A stretch of 64,000 nt of DNA from Pedobacter africanus (GCF_900176535.1 NZ_FWXT01000001.1:1240001-1304000), one strand, 5' to 3'; shown: positions 8,550-17,944, counted from the stretch's first letter. Program-made: numbers and translations. Notes: generated by a model from the sequence alone, not told the origin.

Positions 8550-9014
8550 ATGGAATATCTTTTAAATGTAACCAGAAAAACCAGGGAAAATTTCATAACG
8601 CTTGTTGAAAGCCTGACAGTCGAAGAACTGAATGAAATCCCTGCGGGTTTCAACAACAATATCATCTGGAATTTCGGGCACATTATTGCCAGTCAGCAAG
8701 GCTTATGCTACAGGCTGGCCAATGTTAAGCCGGTGATAGACAAAAGGTACATATTGCCCTATACCAAGGGCACAAAGCCGGAAAGCTTTGTAAGTGCTGA
8801 TGAAGTAGACATCCTGAAAGGGTTCATGCGCAGCACAATTGACCAGCTGGAAGAGGACCTGAAGCAAGGCAAGTTTACAGACTACCACGCATTTACAACC
8901 GATTATGGTGTAACAGTAAAAAGTGAAGCTGAGGCCGTACAGTTTTTTGTTGTACACGATGCCCTGCATTATGGTATGGCCTCATCCATTAAAAAAGTAA
9001 TAACAAACAAATAA
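8550..9014 (+). CDS. DinB-like (DinB_2/YfiT) putative metalloenzyme
   Basis: The 154-residue protein looks like a four-helix DinB/YfiT-fold member. The metal-ligand pattern is present: H44 in WNFGHI and the HxxxH pair H136/H140 in VVHDALHYG. Members of this fold are often thiol transferases, or of unknown role. It starts 9 bp after ilvN and ends 36 bp before ilvC, so it is translated from the middle of the ilv operon, though nothing in the pathway calls for it. A role tied to pyruvate or keto-acid chemistry is speculation. Confidence 0.75.
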   Translation: MEYLLNVTRKTRENFITLVESLTVEELNEIPAGFNNNIIWNFGHIIASQQGLCYRLANVKPVIDKRYILPYTKGTKPESFVSADEVDILKGFMRSTIDQLEEDLKQGKFTDYHAFTTDYGVTVKSEAEAVQFFVVHDALHYGMASSIKKVITNK

Positions 9015-9050
9015 GTATAAAACCAACCTTAATAATCAAAACAAAAAAAG

Positions 9051-10532
9051 ATGTCAAATTATTTCAACACATTACCTCTTAGAGAACAACTAAACCAATT
9101 GGGCGTTTGCGATTTCATGGACAATTCAGAATTTCTGGATGGTGTAAATGCATTAAAAGGGAAAAAACTGGTGATTGTAGGTTGCGGTGCCCAGGGCCTT
9201 AACCAGGGTTTAAATTTAAGAGATAGCGGCCTGGATGTTTCTTACGCCTTGCGCAAAGAAGCCATTGAAGGGAAAAGGGATTCATGGAAAAATGCTACAG
9301 ACAACAACTTTAAAGTAGGCACCTATGAAGAACTGATTCCTTCGGCCGATGTGGTGATTAACTTAACACCTGACAAACAACATACTTCAGTAGTAGCTGC
9401 AGTAATGCCATTGATGAAACAAGGCGCTACCTTATCTTATTCGCATGGTTTTAACATCGTTGAAGAAGGCACACAGATTCGTAAAGACATTACAGTAATT
9501 ATGGTTGCACCTAAATGTCCGGGAAGTGAAGTAAGAGCTGAATATGTAAGGGGCTTCGGCGTACCTACGCTGATTGCGGTACACCCGGAAAACGATCCTG
9601 AAGGAAAAGGTCTGGCACAAGCTAAAGCTTATTGCGCAGGCACAGGTGGTCACAGAGCTGGTGTATTGAAATCATCTTTCGTAGCTGAAGTAAAATCAGA
9701 CTTAATGGGTGAGCAAACCATTCTTTGTGGTTTATTGCAAACGGGTTCAATCCTTTCATTCGATAAAATGATTGAAAAAGGTATTGATGCAGGTTACGCT
9801 TCAAAACTGGTTCAGTATGGTGTTGAAGTAATTACAGAAGCCCTAAAACATGGCGGTGTTACCGGTATGATGGACCGCTTAAGCAATCCTGCCAAAATCA
9901 AAGCTTTCGAAATTTCTGAAGAACTGAAAAACATTATGCGCCCATTGTTCCAGAAACACCAGGATGACATCATGAGCGGAGAATTTAGCCGAGTGATGAT
10001 GGAAGACTGGGCCAACGGTGATAAGAACCTATTGGCTTGGCGTGCAGAAACCGGTGAAACTGCTTTTGAAAAAACACCTGCTGGTGATGTTAAAATTGCT
10101 GAACAGGAATATTTTGACAACTATACTTTAATGGTAGCTTTTGTAAGGGCCGGTGTTGAGCTTGCTTTCGAAACTATGGTTCAGGCAGGTATCAAACCAG
10201 AATCTGCTTACTATGAGTCGCTGCATGAAACCCCGCTGATTGCCAATACCATTGCACGTAAAAAGCTTTTCGAAATGAACCGTGTGATCTCTGATACTGC
10301 AGAATATGGCTGCTACCTGTTTGACCAGGCTTGTAAACCTTTACTGGCCGATTTCATGAAAAAAGTAGATACCGACCTGGTTGGTAAAAACTTTAACGAA
10401 GGAAAAGATGCTGGTGTTGACAACAGAACACTGAACGCAGTAAACGAAGCCTTGCGCACGCATGAAGTAGAGATCATCGGTGCAAGGCTTAGAAAAGCAA
10501 TGACTGCCATGAAATCTATCAAAACAGCTTAA
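9051..10532 (+). CDS. ilvC: ketol-acid reductoisomerase (class II)
   Basis: It isomerises and reduces acetolactate and acetohydroxybutyrate using Mg2+ and NADPH, the second common step to Val and Ile. The dinucleotide motif GCGAQG is at residues 44-49. The long beta2-alphaB loop after YALRKEAI has the basic and serine residues typical of NADPH use in the E. coli-type enzyme. The 493-residue length marks the long class II form with a duplicated C-terminal helical domain. The start MSNYFNTLPLREQL matches the family. Confidence 0.98.
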   Translation: MSNYFNTLPLREQLNQLGVCDFMDNSEFLDGVNALKGKKLVIVGCGAQGLNQGLNLRDSGLDVSYALRKEAIEGKRDSWKNATDNNFKVGTYEELIPSADVVINLTPDKQHTSVVAAVMPLMKQGATLSYSHGFNIVEEGTQIRKDITVIMVAPKCPGSEVRAEYVRGFGVPTLIAVHPENDPEGKGLAQAKAYCAGTGGHRAGVLKSSFVAEVKSDLMGEQTILCGLLQTGSILSFDKMIEKGIDAGYASKLVQYGVEVITEALKHGGVTGMMDRLSNPAKIKAFEISEELKNIMRPLFQKHQDDIMSGEFSRVMMEDWANGDKNLLAWRAETGETAFEKTPAGDVKIAEQEYFDNYTLMVAFVRAGVELAFETMVQAGIKPESAYYESLHETPLIANTIARKKLFEMNRVISDTAEYGCYLFDQACKPLLADFMKKVDTDLVGKNFNEGKDAGVDNRTLNAVNEALRTHEVEIIGARLRKAMTAMKSIKTA

Positions 10533-10538
10533 TTTATT

Positions 10539-12014
10539 ATGATACAACCCGTCGTCCATATCACAAAGCTGAATTTAAAGTACCGGCATAAACCTGTACT
10601 GGAGGATTTGTGCTGGACCATAAACCGCGGGGAGAACTGGTTGCTTTGCGGAGCAAGCGGAACAGGAAAAACATCATTAGCTAAGGCCATTGCCGGTCTT
10701 ACGCACAGCTACGGGAATATAGCCATCAGCTTTGACCCTGAAAGCAGCTTGCCGGCAATGGTTTATTATGTGGCCAACTGGTTCCAGTTTAAGGACCTGG
10801 AAGGCCAGTCCAATTTCTACTATCAGCAACGCTACAACAAACAGGCTGTAGAAACTACGGCCACTGTACAGGTGGAGCTGGAAAGCTTTGGCAAAAAATA
10901 TGGACTTGAGCTCAATACAGCTGAGGGCATTTTAACTGCCCTTGGTTTTTCAGGGCTTAAAAATGCTACACTGATCCAGTTGTCTAGCGGGGAACATAAA
11001 AAACTGCAGCTGGTTAAAGCCCTGTGGCTTAAACCCCAGCTGCTGATACTGGACCTCCCCTACAATGGTCTGGATACCCTTTCGCGTCAAAACCTCAATA
11101 CCCTGCTTGAAGAAATCACCGAATCCGGCACACAGCTGATCCTGATCAGTAATGAGCCTGACCTGCCGGTATGCATAGACCGTATAGCGGTAATAGAGGC
11201 GGGTAAGCTGGTAGAAATTTCTGCTGATCAACGTAACCAGAATGAGCCTGAGCATTTGATGAAACCCGTTCCGGCCTTTCTGAGTGATGTGCCTGTCCCT
11301 TTTTCATCTGAACAGGTTGTAAAAATGGTAGATGTCAATATCCGTTATGGCGACAAACAGGTATTAAAGAACATCAACTGGGAAGTTAAGGCTGGCGAAA
11401 AATGGGTATTGCACGGCCATAACGGTTCAGGAAAATCTACCTTGCTGAGTTTAATCTGCGGAGATCACCCGCAGGCCTATGCCAATGATTTCCACCTTTT
11501 TGGAAACAAAAGGGGCAGCGGCGAGAGCATCTGGGAAATTAAAGAACGGATTGGCCTGATATCCCCTGAGCTGCACTGGTATTTTGATCCCTCGGCAACG
11601 GTATGGCAAAGCATCGTCTCCGGCTTTTACAACAGCTCTGGTTTGTACTGCGATCCGGGTTATACCAAGAAAGCACAGGCAGATGAATTGATCCATTATT
11701 TCGGACTTGAGGAATATAAAGATACCCTGATGAATGAGCTTCCGCTGGGTAAACAGCGACTGGCCTTACTGGCCCGCACGATTGTAAAAAACCCGGAACT
11801 CCTGATACTGGATGAACCCTGCCAGGGCTTAGACCAGCAGCAGACCAGACATTTTAACAAGCTGGTAGATGACCTGTGCAAAAATGGGACTACGTTGATC
11901 TATGTTGGCCATTTTGAAGCCCAGGTACCAGAATGTATTGAGAAAAGAATATTATTAGAGAACGGCGAGGTAAAATCCGTCAAAACTATTGCACAAAAAA
12001 CCTATACTAACTAA
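10539..12014 (+). CDS. tandem ABC ATPase of the ModF/PhrA type
   Basis: Two ATP-binding-cassette domains lie in one 491-residue chain without membrane segments. Domain 1 has Walker A GASGTGKT (38-45), signature LSSGEHKK (148-155) and Walker B LLILD (168-172), but leucine 173 replaces the catalytic glutamate. Domain 2 has Walker A GHNGSGKST (293-301), a degenerate signature LPLGKQR (401-407), and LLILDE with E426. The two ATP sites should therefore be unequal. It resembles E. coli ModF, a soluble tandem ATPase of unclear role. No permease is near; it starts 6 bp after ilvC and precedes leuA by 12 bp, so it belongs to the operon. Confidence 0.8.
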   Translation: MIQPVVHITKLNLKYRHKPVLEDLCWTINRGENWLLCGASGTGKTSLAKAIAGLTHSYGNIAISFDPESSLPAMVYYVANWFQFKDLEGQSNFYYQQRYNKQAVETTATVQVELESFGKKYGLELNTAEGILTALGFSGLKNATLIQLSSGEHKKLQLVKALWLKPQLLILDLPYNGLDTLSRQNLNTLLEEITESGTQLILISNEPDLPVCIDRIAVIEAGKLVEISADQRNQNEPEHLMKPVPAFLSDVPVPFSSEQVVKMVDVNIRYGDKQVLKNINWEVKAGEKWVLHGHNGSGKSTLLSLICGDHPQAYANDFHLFGNKRGSGESIWEIKERIGLISPELHWYFDPSATVWQSIVSGFYNSSGLYCDPGYTKKAQADELIHYFGLEEYKDTLMNELPLGKQRLALLARTIVKNPELLILDEPCQGLDQQQTRHFNKLVDDLCKNGTTLIYVGHFEAQVPECIEKRILLENGEVKSVKTIAQKTYTN

Positions 12015-12026
12015 AATTACAACATT

Positions 12027-13190
12027 ATGTTACACGATCCGAATAGAGTTTATGTGTTTGACACCACCCTTCGTGATGGTGAACAAGTACCAGGTTGCCA
12101 GCTGACAACCCCAGAAAAAATTGAGATTGCCAAAGAGCTTGAAGCCCTTGGTGTGGATATCATTGAAGCCGGCTTCCCTATTTCGAGCCCAGGCGACTTC
12201 CAAAGTGTAGTAGAGCTTTCAAAAGCGGTATCAGAGCCGATCATTTGTGCACTTACCCGTGCCAACAAAGGTGATATTGATTCTGCCGTTGCTGCATTGA
12301 AATATGCCAAACGACCAAGGATCCATACGGGTATCGGTTCGTCTGACATGCACATTAAACACAAATTCAACAGCACCCGCGAAGAGATCCTTGCCCGCGC
12401 CGTTGATGCGGTGAAATATGCAAAACAGTTTGTAGAAGACATTGAGTTTTATGCCGAAGATGCCGGCCGTGCCGACATCAATTTCCTGGCGCAAATGGTT
12501 GAAGCTGTTATAGGTGCCGGTGCTACCGTGGTAAACATTCCGGATACCAACGGCTATTGCCTTCCAGACCAGTATGGCAGCAAAATCAAATTCCTGAAAG
12601 AAAACGTAAAAAATATTGATCAGGCCATTATTTCTGTACACTGTCATAATGACCTCGGTCTGGCCACCGCAAACTCTATTGCCGGTCTGCAGAACGGTGC
12701 CCGCCAGATAGAAGGCACTATTAACGGCATTGGCGAGCGTGCAGGAAATACATCCATTGAGGAAGTCGTCATGATCCTGAAAACACACCAGACCTTAGGC
12801 CTGCATACCAATATCAACACGAAGAATTTTTATGAACTGAGCCGCATGGTAAGTTCGCAGATGCGGATGCCTGTGCAACCTAACAAAGCTATAGTGGGCA
12901 GCAATGCCTTTGCCCACAGTTCTGGTATCCACCAGGATGGTTTCCTTAAAAACCGTGAAAACTATGAAATCATACGTCCGGAAGATGTAGGTTTCCCGGA
13001 TGCCAGCATTGTACTTACCGCACGCAGCGGCAGGCATGCTTTAAAATTTCACCTAGAGCGCCTGGGCTTTAGCCTGAGCAAAGAGGAACTGGCAGATGCC
13101 TATCACCGCTTCCTTACGGTGGCAGATAGTAAATTAGATATTAACGACCAGGACTTATTGCTGATGATGAACAAACAGCAATTGGCATAA
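12027..13190 (+). CDS. leuA: 2-isopropylmalate synthase, short form without regulatory domain
   Basis: It condenses acetyl-CoA with 2-ketoisovalerate, the entry to leucine synthesis. The TIM-barrel motifs are present: DTTLRDGEQ at residues 12-20 and the metal-binding HCHNDLGLATANS. The protein stops at 387 residues after the linker region, so the C-terminal LeuA_dimer domain that binds leucine in full-length enzymes (about 510-560 residues) is missing. The paralogue in the same operon at 15286 has that domain. Homocitrate or citramalate synthase are alternative functions within this family, but adjacency to leuC and leuD favours LeuA. Confidence 0.88.
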   Translation: MLHDPNRVYVFDTTLRDGEQVPGCQLTTPEKIEIAKELEALGVDIIEAGFPISSPGDFQSVVELSKAVSEPIICALTRANKGDIDSAVAALKYAKRPRIHTGIGSSDMHIKHKFNSTREEILARAVDAVKYAKQFVEDIEFYAEDAGRADINFLAQMVEAVIGAGATVVNIPDTNGYCLPDQYGSKIKFLKENVKNIDQAIISVHCHNDLGLATANSIAGLQNGARQIEGTINGIGERAGNTSIEEVVMILKTHQTLGLHTNINTKNFYELSRMVSSQMRMPVQPNKAIVGSNAFAHSSGIHQDGFLKNRENYEIIRPEDVGFPDASIVLTARSGRHALKFHLERLGFSLSKEELADAYHRFLTVADSKLDINDQDLLLMMNKQQLA

Positions 13191-13228
13191 GGGTCATCTT
13201 TTATAACGAATTGATAATAAATAAAGAA

Positions 13229-14653
13229 ATGAGCAAGACATTATTTGATAAGGTGTGGGACACGCACGTAGTACGTAAGATAGAAGGTGGCCCGGATGTA
13301 CTTTTTATAGACCGCCATCTTATTCACGAAGTTACCAGCCCTGTTGCCTTTTTAGGCTTAAAGAACAGGGGCATAAAAGTGTTGTACCCGGAGCGTACTT
13401 TTGCTACTGCAGATCACAACACCCCAACCATTAACCAGCACCTGCCGGTTGCAGATCCGCTTTCTGCCAACCAGTTAAAAGCTCTGGAATCAAATTCCAA
13501 AGAATATGGCATCAGTCACTGGGGTCTGGGCCATCAGAAAAACGGCATTGTGCACGTTGTAGGACCGGAGTATGGCATTACACAGCCGGGTGCTACCATT
13601 GTTTGTGGCGACTCGCATACCTCTACCCATGGGGCTTTCGGTGCCATCGCTTTTGGCATAGGTACCTCAGAAGTAGAGATGGTGCTTTCTACGCAATGCA
13701 TCATGCAGCCTAAGCCTAAAAAAATGCGCATCAATGTAAATGGCAAACTAAGCGCCGGTGTTACCCCTAAAGATGTGGCTTTGTTTATCATTTCCCAGCT
13801 TACCACTTCTGGTGCAACAGGTTATTTTGTTGAATATGCGGGTGATGTTTTTGAGCACATGAGCATGGAGGGCCGGATGACTGTTTGCAATTTAAGTATT
13901 GAAATGGGTGCCCGTGGCGGTATGATCGCTCCTGATGAGACCACCATCAATTACGTAAAGGGCCGGGAATTCAGTCCTAAAGGCGAAGCCTGGGACAAAG
14001 CCCTGGCTTATTACAAAACTTTAAAGACCGATCCGGATGCTGTGTTTGATAAGGAACTGACTTTTGATGGTTCCAAAATTGAGCCAATGATTACCTACGG
14101 TACAAACCCTGGAATGGGAATAGGTATTTCTCAGGAAATCCCTGATGCCGCCCAGGTAGAAGGTGGTGTAGAAACCTATAACAAATCTTTAAACTACATG
14201 GGTTTCCATGAAGGCGATTCTATGATTGGCAAAAAAGTGGACTTTGTTTTTGTGGGCAGCTGTACCAATGGCCGTATCGAAGATTTCAGGGCCTTTACTT
14301 CAATTGTAAAAGGCAAGCATAAAGCCGATGATGTAACCGTTTGGCTGGTACCTGGCTCCCATATTGTTGAGGCACAGATCAAAGAAGAAGGATTGCTGGA
14401 CATTTTAACAGCAGCTGGCTTTACTTTACGTCAGCCCGGCTGTTCGGCTTGTTTAGCCATGAATGACGATAAGATCCCTGCTGGTAAATATGCAGTAAGT
14501 ACTTCCAACAGGAACTTTGAAGGCCGCCAGGGCCCTGGTTCGAGAACCATGCTGGCCAGTCCGCTTGTTGCTGCTGCCGCTGCCGTTACCGGTGTGGTAA
14601 CCGATCCGAGAACTTTGATTGAGAACGTTGAAGAAACAGCACAGGCTGTATAA
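13229..14653 (+). CDS. leuC: 3-isopropylmalate dehydratase, large subunit
   Basis: With LeuD it isomerises 2- to 3-isopropylmalate through a [4Fe-4S] cluster. The aconitase-type ligands are visible: cysteine in GSCTNGR and the pair in PGCSACLAMN. The start is set at ATG 13229, giving MSKTLFDKVWD, the conserved LeuC N-terminus; a TTG 18 bp upstream is in frame but not needed. The chain is 474 residues, as usual. It lies 38 bp after leuA and 17 bp before leuD. Confidence 0.97.
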   Translation: MSKTLFDKVWDTHVVRKIEGGPDVLFIDRHLIHEVTSPVAFLGLKNRGIKVLYPERTFATADHNTPTINQHLPVADPLSANQLKALESNSKEYGISHWGLGHQKNGIVHVVGPEYGITQPGATIVCGDSHTSTHGAFGAIAFGIGTSEVEMVLSTQCIMQPKPKKMRINVNGKLSAGVTPKDVALFIISQLTTSGATGYFVEYAGDVFEHMSMEGRMTVCNLSIEMGARGGMIAPDETTINYVKGREFSPKGEAWDKALAYYKTLKTDPDAVFDKELTFDGSKIEPMITYGTNPGMGIGISQEIPDAAQVEGGVETYNKSLNYMGFHEGDSMIGKKVDFVFVGSCTNGRIEDFRAFTSIVKGKHKADDVTVWLVPGSHIVEAQIKEEGLLDILTAAGFTLRQPGCSACLAMNDDKIPAGKYAVSTSNRNFEGRQGPGSRTMLASPLVAAAAAVTGVVTDPRTLIENVEETAQAV

Positions 14654-14670
14654 CACAAAAAAATATTAAA

Positions 14671-15267
14671 ATGGCTTACGATAAATTTAATGTATTAAGA
14701 AGTACGGCAGTGCCACTTCCGATTGAAAATATAGATACCGATCAGCTGATCCCCGCACGTTTTCTGAAAGCAACAGAACGTGTTGGATTTGGCGATAACC
14801 TGTTCCGCGACTGGAGATACAATGCAGACAACAGCCCGAAACCGGATTTCGTATTGAACAACCCTGTTTACAGTGGCAAAATACTGGTTGGCGGCAAAAA
14901 CTTTGGCTCAGGGTCATCAAGAGAGCATGCTGCCTGGGCAGTTTACGATTATGGCTTCCGTTGTGTGATTTCCAGTTTTTTTGCAGATATCTTTAAAAAC
15001 AACTGCCTGAATATTGGCGTATTGCCCGTACAGGTTAGTCCGGAGTTTGCTGAAAAGATCTTTACGGCCATTCATGCCGATCCTAAAACAGAGCTGGAAG
15101 TAAACCTTCAGGAACAAACCGTTACCCTTTTGGCCACTGGTGAAAAAGAACGTTTCGACATCAGTGCCTATAAAAAAGATAACATGATGAACGGCTTTGA
15201 CGATATCGACTATCTGCAAAGCATCAAACCTGAAATAGAGGAATTTGCAAAGCACCTTCCACTTTAA
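14671..15267 (+). CDS. leuD: 3-isopropylmalate dehydratase, small subunit
   Basis: The 198-residue swivelling domain completes the isopropylmalate isomerase. The signature GSGSSREHAAWA lies near residues 77-88, with the DTDQLIPARFL segment at about 22-32. Length and motifs are those of bacterial LeuD. It is 17 bp from leuC and followed 18 bp later by the second LeuA-type gene. Confidence 0.97.
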   Translation: MAYDKFNVLRSTAVPLPIENIDTDQLIPARFLKATERVGFGDNLFRDWRYNADNSPKPDFVLNNPVYSGKILVGGKNFGSGSSREHAAWAVYDYGFRCVISSFFADIFKNNCLNIGVLPVQVSPEFAEKIFTAIHADPKTELEVNLQEQTVTLLATGEKERFDISAYKKDNMMNGFDDIDYLQSIKPEIEEFAKHLPL

Positions 15268-15285
15268 AAAAACCTGCTCCTATAC

Positions 15286-16803
15286 ATGGAAAAAAGGAAA
15301 ATAGAGATTATGGACACTACACTCCGCGATGGCGAACAAACATCGGGAGTGTCGTTTTCCATATCAGAAAAATTAACCATCACCCAGCTGCTCCTGGAAG
15401 AGCTCCTGGTAGACAGGGTTGAGATTGCCTCTGCGCGTGTCTCCGATGGCGAGTTCCAGGCTGTAAAGTCGGTAATGAACTGGGCAGAAGCACATGGCTA
15501 TGCCAATCGTATAGAAGTCCTGTCTTTTGTGGACAACGGCGTTTCCATTGACTGGATGATCAATGCAGGGGTTAAAGTGCAGAACCTGCTAACCAAAGGT
15601 TCTTTGAACCATTTAACCCACCAGCTAAAGAAAACACCTGAGCAGCACTTTGCCGAAATCAGGCAGGTGATTGAACTGGCAGGTAAAAATGGCATTGAAA
15701 CCAATGTTTACCTCGAAGACTGGAGCAATGGCATGCGCAATTCTCCGGAATATGTGTATCAGTATCTCGACTTCCTGACCACCCAACCTGTGAAAAGGAT
15801 CTTGCTGCCCGACACACTGGGCATCCTTACCCCTGCCGAAACTACAAAGTTTATCACTGCGCTCCTGGCGAAATATTCGGGCATCCATTTTGATTTCCAC
15901 GCCCATAACGATTATGACCTGGGTACGGCAAATGTACTGGAAGCGGTAAAGGCGGGTATCAACGGCTTGCACCTTACTGTAAATGGTATGGGCGAAAGGG
16001 CTGGAAATGCGGCAATGGCCAGCGCTGTGGCGGTCATCAAAGACTTTGTACCCGAAGTAGATATACAGATTAAAGAATCGTCTATTTACAAGGTAAGCAA
16101 GCTGGTTGAAACTTTTTCGGGTGTAAGGATCCCTGCCAACAAACCGATAGTAGGCGACAGCGTGTTTACACAAACTGCCGGTATCCATGCAGATGGGGAC
16201 AATAAAAACAACCTGTATTTTAACGACCTGCTGCCGGAACGGTTTGGCAGAAAGCGGAAATACGCCTTGGGAAAAACCTCTGGCAAAGCCAATATTGAGA
16301 AAAACCTGCAGGAACTCGGCTTAAAGTTAAACGATGCCGACCTTAAAAAGGTTACCCAGCGTGTAATTGAGCTTGGCGATAAAAAGGAGACCGTTACCAA
16401 GGAAGACCTGCCCTATATCATATCTGATGTGCTGGACAGCAGCTTGTACGAAGAAAAGGTTACTGTACAATCTTATGCGCTAACCAATGCCATGGGCTTA
16501 CGACCTTCGGCCACCATTTCGGTGCTGATTGAAGGAGAGAAATTTGAAGAGCATGCACAGGGTGACGGACAGTTTGATGCGTTTATGAACGCACTGACTA
16601 AAGTATACGCCAAGAAAAAGAGGGACCTGCCAAAGCTGATCGACTATACCGTGCGCATTGCACCGGGCAGTAACTCGGATGCCTTATGCGAAACCGTGAT
16701 TACCTGGGAAACAGAACAGAAGGTATTCATTACCAGGGGACTGGATTCTGACCAGACCGTTTGTGCCATAAAGGCCACACAAAAAATGCTGAATATTATT
16801 TAA
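15286..16803 (+). CDS. LeuA-type acyltransferase with regulatory domain (LeuA paralogue or citramalate synthase)
   Basis: The 505-residue protein has the HMGL-like TIM barrel (DTTLRDGEQTSG at residues 10-21, FHAHNDYDLGTAN near 205) and a C-terminal LeuA_dimer-type allosteric domain from about residue 385. Such proteins condense acetyl-CoA with a 2-keto acid; the acceptor could be ketoisovalerate (LeuA) or pyruvate (citramalate synthase, CimA, a threonine-free route to Ile). Placement between leuD and leuB fits both, since both products are processed by LeuCD and LeuB. The shorter leuA in the operon lacks the regulatory domain, so a division of labour is likely. The substrate cannot be read from the sequence. 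Confidence 0.8.
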   Translation: MEKRKIEIMDTTLRDGEQTSGVSFSISEKLTITQLLLEELLVDRVEIASARVSDGEFQAVKSVMNWAEAHGYANRIEVLSFVDNGVSIDWMINAGVKVQNLLTKGSLNHLTHQLKKTPEQHFAEIRQVIELAGKNGIETNVYLEDWSNGMRNSPEYVYQYLDFLTTQPVKRILLPDTLGILTPAETTKFITALLAKYSGIHFDFHAHNDYDLGTANVLEAVKAGINGLHLTVNGMGERAGNAAMASAVAVIKDFVPEVDIQIKESSIYKVSKLVETFSGVRIPANKPIVGDSVFTQTAGIHADGDNKNNLYFNDLLPERFGRKRKYALGKTSGKANIEKNLQELGLKLNDADLKKVTQRVIELGDKKETVTKEDLPYIISDVLDSSLYEEKVTVQSYALTNAMGLRPSATISVLIEGEKFEEHAQGDGQFDAFMNALTKVYAKKKRDLPKLIDYTVRIAPGSNSDALCETVITWETEQKVFITRGLDSDQTVCAIKATQKMLNII

Positions 16804-16826
16804 AAATAAAACAAAATCTAAGACAA

Positions 16827-17885
16827 ATGAAGCTAAATATTGCCTTGCTGGCAGGAGATGGAATCGGTCCAGAGGTTATAGACCAGGCCGTTAAAGTATC
16901 GAATGCAGTAGCAAAGAAATTTAACCACGAAATTGTATGGACTTCAGGCATTACCGGTGCCGCTGCAATTGACGCTGTAGGCGAGCCTTATCCGGATGCC
17001 ACGCACGAAATTTGTATGGCAGCTGATGCAGTACTCTTTGGCGCCATTGGCCACCCACGCTTCGACAATGATCCTAAAGCTACGGTTCGTCCGGAGCAGG
17101 GACTGCTGAAAATGCGCCAGAAACTGGGTCTGTTTGCCAATGTGCGTCCAACCTTTACTTTCCCTTCACTGATTGACAACTCGCCATTAAAAAGAGAGCG
17201 TATTGAAGGTACCGACCTGATCATCCTGCGCGAATTAACAGGTGGTATCTACTTTGGTGAAAGAGGCAGAAAAGACGATGGCAATACCGCTTTCGATACC
17301 TGTACCTATACCAGGGCAGAAATTCAACGCCTGGCCAAACTGGGTTTTGAAATGGCCATGGCCCGCAGCAAAAAGTTATGCTGCGTAGATAAAGCAAACG
17401 TTCTGGAATCATCCCGACTGTGGAGGGAAACCGTACAGGACATGGAAAAAGAGTACCCTGAAGTTGAAGTTAGCTACGAGTTTGTAGATGCAGTGGCCAT
17501 GCGCCTGGTACAATGGCCAAGTGCATATGATGTACTGATCACCGAGAACCTGTTTGGCGATATTTTAACCGATGAGGCTTCCGTAATTTCAGGTTCTATG
17601 GGCCTGATGCCATCTGCTTCAATAGGTGTACATACCTCCCTGTTCGAGCCAATCCACGGTTCTTATCCGCAGGCAGCAGGAAAAGACATCGCCAATCCTT
17701 TGGCTACCGTATTGTCTGCAGCTATGATGTTCGAAGATGCATTCGGATTGAAAGAAGAAGCAGAATTGATCAGGGCTGTAGTAAACAAATCACTTGCTGA
17801 AGGGATTGTAACTGAAGACCTGGCCGGAAAAAACAAGGCTTACAAAACCAGCGAAGTTGGCGACTGGCTGGCAGCCAATATTTAA
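16827..17885 (+). CDS. leuB: 3-isopropylmalate dehydrogenase
   Basis: This NAD-dependent beta-decarboxylating dehydrogenase makes 2-ketoisocaproate in leucine synthesis, and can serve the citramalate route to Ile. The start is ATG 16827, giving MKLNIALLAGDGIGPEV, the family N-terminus; an upstream in-frame TTG at 16761 lies inside the preceding gene. The 352-residue chain has LFGAIGHP in its substrate region and the ITENLFGDILTDEAS motif of the family. It starts 23 bp after the LeuA paralogue. Confidence 0.97.
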   Translation: MKLNIALLAGDGIGPEVIDQAVKVSNAVAKKFNHEIVWTSGITGAAAIDAVGEPYPDATHEICMAADAVLFGAIGHPRFDNDPKATVRPEQGLLKMRQKLGLFANVRPTFTFPSLIDNSPLKRERIEGTDLIILRELTGGIYFGERGRKDDGNTAFDTCTYTRAEIQRLAKLGFEMAMARSKKLCCVDKANVLESSRLWRETVQDMEKEYPEVEVSYEFVDAVAMRLVQWPSAYDVLITENLFGDILTDEASVISGSMGLMPSASIGVHTSLFEPIHGSYPQAAGKDIANPLATVLSAAMMFEDAFGLKEEAELIRAVVNKSLAEGIVTEDLAGKNKAYKTSEVGDWLAANI

Positions 17886-17889
17886 TGCA

Positions 17890-17944
17890 TTGCCGTCCAT
17901 AACGGCAAACTAACCAGACCGTCATCTGTTTAACAGGTGACGGT
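17890..17944 (+). promoter_or_regulatory. tandem hairpins between leuB and ilvA
   Basis: Hairpin 1 is TTGCCGT (17890-17896), loop CCATA, ACGGCAA. Hairpin 2 is ACCGTCATCTGT (17918-17929), loop TTA, ACAGGTGACGGT, 12 bp with one G-U pair, then TCTATTTT. The trailing T-run is weak, so it may be a leaky terminator or an mRNA-processing or stability element. Confidence 0.5.

Noticed and set aside
12231..12788. 185-codon open frame on the minus strand
   Set aside because: Antisense to leuA with no recognisable protein features.
15625..16188. 187-codon open frame on the minus strand
   Set aside because: Antisense to the second LeuA-type gene; no domain or start context.
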